From Marinovum sp048263515 (GTDB lineage: Bacteria > Pseudomonadota > Alphaproteobacteria > Rhodobacterales > Rhodobacteraceae): a DNA stretch of 64,000 nt. This document shows positions 7,193 through 14,252 of this stretch, piece by piece (position 1 is the first letter of the stretch; the number at the start of each line of letters is the position of its first letter). Both the position numbers and the translations under genes were made by a program. The notes under the pieces were generated by a model. It was not told where the DNA came from, ran no database searches, and saw only the letters and a program-made list of their open reading frames with translations. The stretch is taken from positions 57,139 to 121,138 of the forward strand of contig NZ_JBLXEC010000013.1 of assembly GCF_048263515.1 (NCBI RefSeq), given 5' to 3'.

Positions 7193-7881
7193 GCCTCGGC
7201 TTCCGGAAAGAGCTGTTGCAGGATGCCCACCGAGGCGAGGTAGAGCGAGGTCACGACCAGGCCCCAATGCGCCCAGCTTTGCGGGTCGAAGTTGACCCAG
7301 GCCGCCCAGCCGGCAAAGAAAGTCCAGGCCAGCGCCATCGGCAGCGAGACCTTGCGCCAGCGCCGCGTGCGCACCGGGTGGATGAACTTGAGCGGCAGGA
7401 ACATCGCCACGGCAAACAGCACCACCAGCGCCAGGATCACCGGCGGCGGCGGGGTGACGGCGAACATCACCAGCACCACCATGTTCCAGCAGCCGGGAAA
7501 GCCGGCAAAGGAATTGTCTTTTGTCTTCATGCCGGTATCGGCGAAATACAGCGCGCTGGCAAAGGTCACCACGATGATGGCGATCCAGCCGGGCCAGCCA
7601 GGCAGCAGGCCCGAGGAGAAGAGCGCAAAGGCGGGGATGAAGACATAGGTCAGGTAATCGATGATCAGGTCCAGCAGCACGCCGTCAAACCGCGGGGCGT
7701 TGTGCTTGACGTCGAACTTGCGCGCCAGCGGCCCGTCGACGCCGTCCACGGCAAAGGCCACCACCAGCCAGACGAACATCATCGGCCAGTCCGACTGCAC
7801 CGCCTCGAGCAGGGCCAGCATGGCAAAGACGGCCCCGGTCGCGGTGAGCCAATGGATCGAGAGGGCGGTAAACCTGGTCAT
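7189..7881 (-). CDS. pcs: Phosphatidylcholine synthase
   Basis: 230-residue membrane enzyme joining CDP-diacylglycerol with choline to make phosphatidylcholine, a route found in alphaproteobacteria that take up choline. The CDP-alcohol phosphotransferase motif is visible as D46-x2-DG-x2-AR (DGVDGPLAR) with G67, D71 and D75 following; the spacing in the middle is longer than in standard family members, as in Pcs. About eight hydrophobic segments. Start placed at MTRFTALSIHW (7881), the family start; an in-frame upstream extension is proline-rich and unlikely. Confidence 0.92.
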   Translation of the reverse strand: MTRFTALSIHWLTATGAVFAMLALLEAVQSDWPMMFVWLVVAFAVDGVDGPLARKFDVKHNAPRFDGVLLDLIIDYLTYVFIPAFALFSSGLLPGWPGWIAIIVVTFASALYFADTGMKTKDNSFAGFPGCWNMVVLVMFAVTPPPPVILALVVLFAVAMFLPLKFIHPVRTRRWRKVSLPMALAWTFFAGWAAWVNFDPQSWAHWGLVVTSLYLASVGILQQLFPEAEA

Positions 7882-8067
7882 CGCTCTGTCATCCCCGATC
7901 TCGCGGCCGGTTTCAATGGCCGGGGCCGGCAGGGCGCCTAAAATCCGCGGCATCGGGTCTGGCGGCGGGGAAACCGCCGCAACGGTAGTCGGGCCGGCGG
8001 CCCCTGACACCTGACATTGCGCCGCTCGGGGCGGCTTTGACGCGCCTGATGCAAGAAAAGGCGCGCC

Positions 8068-8096
8068 TTGACGGCGGCTTGTGGTCTAGGCTTATC
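8068..8096 (+). promoter_or_regulatory. Possible sigma-70 promoter for dctPQM
   Basis: TTGACG (8068-8073) followed after 17 nt by CTTATC (8091-8096), within the 302-bp gap between pcs and dctP. The -35 is good and the -10 weak. The rest of the gap (7882-8183) shows no gene and no clear operator. Confidence 0.3.
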
Positions 8097-8183
8097 TCGG
8101 CGCCGGCCCCCTGACGTGGCGGCCGAGCGGACGCAACAGGGCCGGGAAGGCCCGGGCAGAACAGTCCCTTGGGAGGAGACACC

Positions 8184-9224
8184 ATGACCAAGACACAGAG
8201 ATTTGCGACTTTCACGTCGGCAATGGCGCTGGCCGCCACGCTGGGCGCCGGTGCGGCCTTCGCGCAGGAGGTGACGCTGCGGCTGCATTCCTTCCTGCCG
8301 GAGCAGGCCAATGTGCCCAAGAACATCCTGATCCCCTGGGCCGAGAAGGTCGAGGCCGACAGCGATGGCCGGATCGAGATCCAGCTGTTTCACGCCATGG
8401 CGCTGGGCGGCACCCCGCCCGAGCTGATGGACCAGCTGGTCGACCGTGTGGCCGATATCGTCTGGACCCTGCCGGGCTATACCCCCGGCCGCTTCCCGCG
8501 CGCCGAGGTCTTCGAGCTGCCCTTCACCATGACCAATGCCGAGGCGGCGAGCCGGGCCTATTGGTCGCTGGCCGAAGAGACGATGATGGACGAGGATTTC
8601 AAGGACATCAAACCCATCGCCCTGCACGTGCACGGCCCCGGTATCATCCATACCACCGACCCGGTGGAGCAGGTGTCGGACCTCAACGGTGTCAAGCTGC
8701 GCGCACCCACGCGGGTGACCAACCAGATGTTCGCCGCGCTGGGCGCGACACCGGTGGGCATGCCGGTGCCGGCGGTGCCGGAGGCGCTGTCCAAGGGCGT
8801 GATCGACGGCGCGGTGATCCCCTGGGAGGTGACCGGCGCGCTGAAGGTGCCGGAGCTGGTGCAGAACCACACCGAGATGGGCGGCGACAAGGCGCTTTAT
8901 ACCGCGGCCTTCGTCTTTGCGATGAACAAGGACAAGTACGAGGCACTGCCCGATGACCTCAAGGCGGTGATCGACGCGAACTCGGGCCTCGAGACCTCGG
9001 CGCAGTTCGGCCGGCAGATGCAGGAGGACGACGCCCCGCAGCGCGAGCTGGCGCTCGACATGGGCAACAACGTCATCACCCTCAATGATTCCCAGACCGA
9101 GGAATGGAAAACGGCCGCGCAGGGCACCATCGACGCCTGGATCGCCGAGATGGACGAAAAGGGCATCGACGGCGCGGCGCTGCGCGCCCGCGCGCTCGAG
9201 CTGATCGACGCGTCGACCAACTGA
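8184..9224 (+). CDS. dctP: TRAP transporter substrate-binding protein DctP
   Basis: 346-residue periplasmic binding protein of a tripartite ATP-independent transporter. Signal peptide MTKTQRF..GAAFAQ, cleaved near residue 28. The fold signature LRAPTR-VTNQMFAALGATPVGMP carries the Arg that salt-bridges the carboxylate of typical ligands, and GVIDGAVIPWE is the second lobe motif. Start at ATG 8184, which has GGAGGAG 5 nt before it. First gene of dctPQM; a carboxylate ligand is likely but its identity is not evident. Confidence 0.95.
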   Translation: MTKTQRFATFTSAMALAATLGAGAAFAQEVTLRLHSFLPEQANVPKNILIPWAEKVEADSDGRIEIQLFHAMALGGTPPELMDQLVDRVADIVWTLPGYTPGRFPRAEVFELPFTMTNAEAASRAYWSLAEETMMDEDFKDIKPIALHVHGPGIIHTTDPVEQVSDLNGVKLRAPTRVTNQMFAALGATPVGMPVPAVPEALSKGVIDGAVIPWEVTGALKVPELVQNHTEMGGDKALYTAAFVFAMNKDKYEALPDDLKAVIDANSGLETSAQFGRQMQEDDAPQRELALDMGNNVITLNDSQTEEWKTAAQGTIDAWIAEMDEKGIDGAALRARALELIDASTN

Positions 9225-9285
9225 TTCCAGGCCCGCCGGCGGCCTTGCGGCTGCCGGCGGGCTCGCACAACGAGGAGCAGGCCTG

Positions 9286-9861
9286 ATGCCCGTGTTCATG
9301 GACCGCCTCGCCCGTCTGATGGCGATCATCGGCGGGCTTGTCCTGACCCTTCTGGTGGCGCTGACCTGCCTCAGCGTGCTGGGCCGCGGGCTCAACACGC
9401 TGGGGCATTCCGGCCTCGTGGGCGAGGGGCTTGGCGCGGCGCTGATCGGCAGCGGCGTCGGCCCGGTGCCCGGTGACTTCGAGGTGGTCGAGGCCGGCGT
9501 GGCCTTTGCCATCTTTTCCTTCCTGCCGTTCTGCCAGCTGCAGGGCGGCCATGCCACGGTGGACATCTTCACCCAGGCGCTGCCGGCGCGGGCCAACCGC
9601 TGGCTCATTGCCTTCTGGGAAGTGGTGCTGACGCTGGCGATCTGGCTGATCACCCTGCGGCTGGGGGCCGGGATGCTGGGCAAATACGGCAACGGCGAGA
9701 CGACATTCCTGCTGCAGTTCCCGGTGTGGTGGGCCTATGCGGCGAGCTTCCTGGCGGCTGTCGTGGCCTCGGTGATCGCAGGCTATTGCGCCTGGGGGCG
9801 GCTGGCCCATGCGGCGACCGGCGTGCCGCGGCTGCCGCAACCTGAAGGAGCGGTGCATTGA
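9286..9861 (+). CDS. dctQ: TRAP transporter small membrane subunit DctQ
   Basis: 191 residues with four hydrophobic helices (about 10-30, 65-85, 105-125, 150-170), the layout of DctQ, which links DctP to the DctM channel. Preceded by GAGGAG, 61 nt after dctP. Between the first two helices there is a longer loop (LNTLGHSGLVGEGLGAALI) than in minimal DctQ proteins. Its TGA overlaps the TTG start of dctM. Confidence 0.92.
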   Translation: MPVFMDRLARLMAIIGGLVLTLLVALTCLSVLGRGLNTLGHSGLVGEGLGAALIGSGVGPVPGDFEVVEAGVAFAIFSFLPFCQLQGGHATVDIFTQALPARANRWLIAFWEVVLTLAIWLITLRLGAGMLGKYGNGETTFLLQFPVWWAYAASFLAAVVASVIAGYCAWGRLAHAATGVPRLPQPEGAVH

Positions 9862-11354
9862 GCTTGCTGGCGCTGGGCTTCCTGTCCTTTCCCGTCCTGC
9901 TGGTGATGATCTTCCTGCGCGCGCCGATCGGGCTGGCGATGCTGCTCTGCGGAATCGGCGGGCTCTGGCTGGCCACCGATGGCACCACGGTCTTCATGGG
10001 CCGGCTCAAGAGCGAGACCTTCACCACCTTTTCCAGCTATTCGCTGTCGATCATTCCGCTGTTCCTGCTGATGGGCCAGTTCGCCACGCTGTCTGGCATG
10101 TCGGCGGCGCTGTTTCGCGCGGCCGAAAGCTTTCTCGGCCATCGCAAGGGCGGCGTGGCCATGGCCGCCGTGGGCGCCTGCGCCGGGTTCGGCGCGATCT
10201 GCGGCTCGTCGCTGGCCACCGCCGCCACCATGAGCCGCGTGGCCCTGCCGGAGCTGAAACGCTACGGCTATTCCGGCGGGTTTTCGACCGCGACGCTGGC
10301 GGCCGGCGGCACCCTGGGCATTCTGATCCCACCCTCGGTGATCCTGGTGATCTATGCCATCCTGACCGAGCAGAACATCGCCAAGCTGTTCCTCGCAGCC
10401 TTCGTGCCCGGCCTCCTGGCGGCGCTGGGCTATATCCTGACGATCTCGGTCTACGTCCGCGTCCACCCCGAGGCGGCGGGCGTGCGGGCGCCGGTGCCCT
10501 GGGCGGAGCGGATGCGCAACTTTCTCGACGTCTGGCCGGTGGTGCTGGTCTTCGGCCTGGTGGTGGGGGGGATCTACGCCGGGTGGTTCACGCCGACCGA
10601 GGGCGCGGCCGTGGGCGCGGCCGGCACCGGCATCATCGCGCTGATCGGCGGCAACATGTCCTGGGCGGTGTTCAAGCAGGCGATCCTCGCCACCGCCAGC
10701 TCGACCGCAATGATCTTCTTCATCGTGCTGGGAGCGGGGATCTACAACGGTTTCCTGGCGCTGACCCAGGTGCCGCAGGAGCTGGCCGACTGGGTGGTGG
10801 GGCAGGGCTTCAGCCCCTGGACGGTGCTGGCGCTGGTGCTGGTGTTCTACCTGATCTTCGGCTGCCTGATGGACAGCCTGTCGATGATCCTGCTGACCAT
10901 CCCGATCTTTTTCCCGGTGATCTCTGTGATGGATTTCGGCTTTGTCGACCTGGCCGCGATGCAGGCGGAAGCGGCGCGCGAGGTGCTGGCGACAGGCGTG
11001 CCCGAGGGGATGGCGGTCGAGATGCTGGAGGCGATCCGTACGGCCATGGCGACCGGCGCCGAGCTGACCCGCGAGCAGATGCAGGCGCTGGGCATCCGGG
11101 TGACCGAGGGCATGGCCAACCGCATCGAATCCGAACAGGTGGCGATCTGGTTCGGCATCCTGGTGCTGATCGTCGTCGAGGTCGGGCTGATCACCCCGCC
11201 GGTGGGGATGAACCTCTTCATCATCAACACCATGGATCGCGAGACGCCGATGTCGGCCACCTATCGCGCGGTGATCTGGTTCGTGGGGTCGGACATTCTG
11301 CGGGTGATCCTGCTGGTGGCCTTCCCGGCGATCACGCTGTTTCTCTTGCCCTGA
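9858..11354 (+). CDS. dctM: TRAP transporter large membrane subunit DctM, with insertion
   Basis: 498 residues; DctM proteins are usually about 425-440. TTG start at 9858 overlapping the dctQ stop, with GAAGGAG about 9 nt upstream; the protein then starts with the usual MSLLALGFLSFPVLLVMIFL. Motifs include CGSSLATAATM, AAGGTLGILIPPSVILVIYA and ITPPVGMNLF. The extra length is a hydrophilic helical insert at about residues 363-427 (10945-11140), between the helix ending IPIFFPVISVMDFG and the one beginning VAIWFGILVLIV. It forms the Na+-driven channel with DctQ. Confidence 0.94.
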   Translation: MSLLALGFLSFPVLLVMIFLRAPIGLAMLLCGIGGLWLATDGTTVFMGRLKSETFTTFSSYSLSIIPLFLLMGQFATLSGMSAALFRAAESFLGHRKGGVAMAAVGACAGFGAICGSSLATAATMSRVALPELKRYGYSGGFSTATLAAGGTLGILIPPSVILVIYAILTEQNIAKLFLAAFVPGLLAALGYILTISVYVRVHPEAAGVRAPVPWAERMRNFLDVWPVVLVFGLVVGGIYAGWFTPTEGAAVGAAGTGIIALIGGNMSWAVFKQAILATASSTAMIFFIVLGAGIYNGFLALTQVPQELADWVVGQGFSPWTVLALVLVFYLIFGCLMDSLSMILLTIPIFFPVISVMDFGFVDLAAMQAEAAREVLATGVPEGMAVEMLEAIRTAMATGAELTREQMQALGIRVTEGMANRIESEQVAIWFGILVLIVVEVGLITPPVGMNLFIINTMDRETPMSATYRAVIWFVGSDILRVILLVAFPAITLFLLP

Positions 11355-11368
11355 GGGCGCGCGGGGTG

Positions 11369-11426
11369 GGGGCTCTGCCCCCGGCCTGCGGCCTCCCCCG
11401 AGGGTATTTTCGGCAAGAGGAAGACG
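11369..11426 (+). repeat. Hairpin/T-tract dispersed element, copy 3
   Basis: GGGGGC-TCT-GCCCCC, GGCC-TGC-GGCC, CCCCCGAGGGTATTTT and tail CGGCAAGAGGAAGAC, beginning 15 nt after the dctM stop. Its position and T-tract suit a terminator for dctPQM. Confidence 0.78.
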
Positions 11427-11499
11427 CAGGCGGGGTGCGGTTGCATGAGGCGGGGTGGCAGAGGTATGCATTGCGCCGGTTCAATGGGAGGACAGCAGC

Positions 11500-12264
11500 A
11501 TGAAGATTGACGGACAGGCGGCCCTGGTCTCGGGCGGTGGCAGCGGATTGGGCGCGGCGACGGCGCGGAAGCTGGCGGCGCTGGGCGCGAAGGTCGGCAT
11601 TCTGGATTTCAACGACGCGGCGGCGCAGGCGGTGGCGGGCGAGGTCGGCGGCGTGGCATTGAAGGTGGACGTCAGCGATGCCGCGGCGGTGGATGCGGCA
11701 ATCGAAGCGGCCTGCGAGGCGCTGGGGCAGGTGCCGCGCATCGTGGTCAATTGCGCCGGCATCGCGCCGGCGGCCAAGGTGGTGAACCGCGAGGGAGAGC
11801 CCAGCCTCGACGTGTTTGACCGCACGCTCAAGGTCAACCTCTATGGCACCTACAACGTGATGAGCCATGCCACCCGGCGGATGGTGGCGCTGGAGCCGCT
11901 GGAGACCGGCGAGCGCGGGGTGGTGATCAACACCGCTTCGGTGGCCTTTGAAGACGGCCAGATGGGGCAGGTGGCCTATGCGGCCTCGAAAGGCGCGATT
12001 GCCGCCATGTGCCTGCCGGCGGCGCGGGATTTTGCCCGCAGCGGCATCAGGGTCATGGCGATTGCGCCGGGGCTGTTCCATACGCCGATGATGGAAGGCC
12101 TGCCCGAGGAGGTGAGCGCCAAGATCGCCGCCAACGTGCCGTTTCCGGCGCGTCTCGGCGATCCGGGGGAATTTGCGCAACTGGCGGCGGATATCGTCGG
12201 CAATGCCTATCTGAACGGCACGGTGATACGGCTTGACGGGGCGGTGCGGCTGCCGCCGCGCTGA
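11500..12264 (+). CDS. HSD10-type short-chain dehydrogenase (3-hydroxyacyl-CoA dehydrogenase type 2 family)
   Basis: 254-residue SDR. The NAD-binding GGGSGLG motif is at 12-18, NCAG near 85, the catalytic Ser in NTASVA, and YAASK supplies Tyr and Lys. The run VAYAASKGAIAAMCLPAARD, then RVMAIAPGLFHTP, VPFPARLGDP and a C-terminal LNGTVIRLDGAVRLPPR are close to mitochondrial HSD17B10, an NAD-dependent 3-hydroxyacyl-CoA dehydrogenase of fatty-acid and isoleucine breakdown. GGGAGGA lies about 8 nt before the ATG. It converges on xerC with a 4-nt gap. Confidence 0.9.
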   Translation: MKIDGQAALVSGGGSGLGAATARKLAALGAKVGILDFNDAAAQAVAGEVGGVALKVDVSDAAAVDAAIEAACEALGQVPRIVVNCAGIAPAAKVVNREGEPSLDVFDRTLKVNLYGTYNVMSHATRRMVALEPLETGERGVVINTASVAFEDGQMGQVAYAASKGAIAAMCLPAARDFARSGIRVMAIAPGLFHTPMMEGLPEEVSAKIAANVPFPARLGDPGEFAQLAADIVGNAYLNGTVIRLDGAVRLPPR

Positions 12265-12268
12265 GGGC

Positions 12269-13204
12269 TCAGCCCGCCTTGGGGTGGGCGCGGTCGTAGA
12301 CCTCGAGCAGGCGGGCGCTGTCGATGCCGGTGTACCCTTGGGTCGTGCTCAGCGAGGCATGGCCCAGCAGCTCCTGAATGGCGCGCAGATCGCCGCCGGC
12401 GTTCAGCAGATGGGTGGCGAAGCTGTGGCGCATGGCATGCGGCGTGGCGGTGGCCGGCAGGCCGAGCTGCATGCGGGCCTGCTGCATCGCCTTCTGCACC
12501 AGCCGGGGATTGAGCCTTCCGCCGCGGGCGCCGAGGAACAAAGGCGCCTCGAGGCCGAGATCGAAGGGGCAGACCGCGAGATAGGCGTCGACCGCGCGGG
12601 CGGCGGCGGGGATCACCGGAACCAGCCGCTCCTTGTTGCCCTTGCCGATGATGCGCAGGCTGTCGCCCAGCGGCGCGGCGCCGCGGTTGAGGCCCAGCGC
12701 CTCGGAGATCCGCAGCCCGCAGCCATAGAGCAGCGTCACCACCGCCATGTCGCGGGTGGCGATCCAGCCGGTCTGGTTCTGCAGCTCGACGCAATCGATC
12801 ATCGCGCGGGCGGCATCTTCGGCCAGGGGGCGGGGCAGCTTGCGGGTGTATTTCGGCGCCCGGGTCGAGAGCACGGCGGTGGGCTCGAAGCCCTCGCGCT
12901 CGGCCAGCCAGCGGTAGAAGCTCTTGACCGCCGAGAGCTTGCGCGCCAGCGTGCGCGGCCCGACGTCGGGGCCGCGGGCATGGGCCATCCAGGCGCGCAT
13001 GTCGCGCAGGGTGAGGCGCGACAACGGACCCAAGCCCTGGGTGCCGCCGTGGTATTCGGTCATGAAGGCGAGAAAGCCCAGCACATCGGCACGATAGGCC
13101 TCGGTGGTGTTCTCGGCGCGGCCTTTCAGCGCCCGGCAATGGGTCAGCCAGTCTTCCAGCGCGTCGCGCGCTGCCGGTGAGATGAAGGTCGCCGCCGCGC
13201 TCAC
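12269..13204 (-). CDS. xerC: Tyrosine recombinase XerC
   Basis: 311-residue site-specific recombinase that resolves chromosome dimers at dif with XerD. SAM-like core-binding domain (about 12-105), then the catalytic domain with Arg165 (GLRISE), Lys188 (GKGNKER), His256-x2-Arg259, His282 (LLGHASL) and nucleophile Tyr291 (TTQGYTG). All six catalytic residues are present. It overlaps the end of the DUF484 gene by 4 nt, the conserved DUF484-xerC arrangement of proteobacteria. Confidence 0.95.
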   Translation of the reverse strand: MSAAATFISPAARDALEDWLTHCRALKGRAENTTEAYRADVLGFLAFMTEYHGGTQGLGPLSRLTLRDMRAWMAHARGPDVGPRTLARKLSAVKSFYRWLAEREGFEPTAVLSTRAPKYTRKLPRPLAEDAARAMIDCVELQNQTGWIATRDMAVVTLLYGCGLRISEALGLNRGAAPLGDSLRIIGKGNKERLVPVIPAAARAVDAYLAVCPFDLGLEAPLFLGARGGRLNPRLVQKAMQQARMQLGLPATATPHAMRHSFATHLLNAGGDLRAIQELLGHASLSTTQGYTGIDSARLLEVYDRAHPKAG

Positions 13205-13911
13205 GCCAGCCAGCGGCGCATCGCGCGCTCGAAGACGCCGGCGAAGAAGGCCAGGAGGTCGGTGCCCTGTTGCGGCGTGAAGAGATGCGGATCCTCGGCG
13301 CCGAGCGAGAGCATGCCGGGCAGCCGGCCGGGGCCGAGATCGAGCACCAGGCAGGCCTCGGAGCGGATGTCGCCGGCCTTGACGCCGAAGAGCGCCGGAT
13401 CGCCGGACGCAAGCTGACGCAGGGTGACCGGGCGGAGACCGCCCATGCGGCCCTCGGTGACGTAGCGGCTGACATAGCCGGGCTCGGCCACCATCAGCAC
13501 GTCGCCAAGCTTGCGGATCGCGGGATCGTCGTCGCCGCGCTCGGCGCTTTCCAGCACCAGCCGCACCGCGTCGACGCGCAGGATGTCGGCAACCTCACCC
13601 GAGAGGCCGCGCAGGAAGCCTTCGAATTCCAGCGGATCGAGCATGCGCAGGATCGCGCGGTGCACCTGATTGGTGCCGGCGAGGTTTTCGTAGGCCGCGG
13701 CGATGACGCTGCGGTGGGTGTCCTCGAGCCGGTCGAGACGGCGTTCGAGCCGTTCCATGGCGATGCCGCGGAGATCGACGATATTGCTGCCCATGGCCTT
13801 TTCGTTGGCGGCGATCAGCGCATGCATCACGTCCTTGTCGTCAAGGATCACCCCGGGCCGGGAGATGATGGTGGCGCGGAGGTCGTCGTCGATCTTGAGG
13901 CTGGAGGTCAT
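13201..13911 (-). CDS. DUF484 family protein
   Basis: 236 residues: an N-terminal region with LDDKDVMHALIAANEKAMGSNIVDLR followed by a GAF-like C-terminal half (about 75-230) with FFAGVFERAMRRWLA at the end. DUF484 genes sit upstream of xerC in many proteobacteria, as here, where the stop overlaps the xerC ATG. Biochemical role unknown; a regulatory or structural link to recombination is only inferred from gene order. Confidence 0.88.
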   Translation of the reverse strand: MTSSLKIDDDLRATIISRPGVILDDKDVMHALIAANEKAMGSNIVDLRGIAMERLERRLDRLEDTHRSVIAAAYENLAGTNQVHRAILRMLDPLEFEGFLRGLSGEVADILRVDAVRLVLESAERGDDDPAIRKLGDVLMVAEPGYVSRYVTEGRMGGLRPVTLRQLASGDPALFGVKAGDIRSEACLVLDLGPGRLPGMLSLGAEDPHLFTPQQGTDLLAFFAGVFERAMRRWLA

Positions 13912-14100
13912 GCGAATCCCTTTGGTCTTTGCCGGAGACTAGCAGGGCCCGGCACGCCTTTCGTCAGCTTTTTGAGCAGCTTTGGCGGTTTTCTTCAGGT
14001 TGTGCCTTTCTGTCAACGACGGGGTAGCGCGGGTTTGCACATGCCTGGCGGGGGTGGTGTTTGGATCACAGCTGTTCGGTGTGGGTGGCTGGAGGCGGGA

Positions 14101-14152
14101 GTGAGGGGCCAGCCCCTCACGCTCCCCGAGGGTATTTCCGGCAAGAGGAAGC
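14101..14152 (+). repeat. Hairpin/T-tract dispersed element, copy 4 (variant stem)
   Basis: GTGAGGGGC-CA-GCCCCTCAC, a 9-bp stem, replaces the GGGGGC/GCCCCC stem of the other copies, while CTCCCCGAGGGTATTT and CGGCAAGAGGAAGC are kept. The stem changed but stayed paired. It lies in the 341-bp gap between the divergent DUF484 and priA genes, which otherwise shows nothing recognisable. Confidence 0.75.
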
Positions 14153-14252
14153 AGGGGACGGGGTGAGGGGTGTCTGCGGGTGGCTTGGCAATCGGGGGTG
14201 GGTGGCATACCTCTCTGACGGGATGTCAGGGGCACGAGGGACCGAGGGGCGC

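Noticed and set aside
9783..11471. 562-codon minus-strand frame opposite dctQ/dctM
   Set aside because: Low-complexity His/Arg/Gln-rich translation typical of the antisense of GC-rich membrane protein genes; dctQM is certain.
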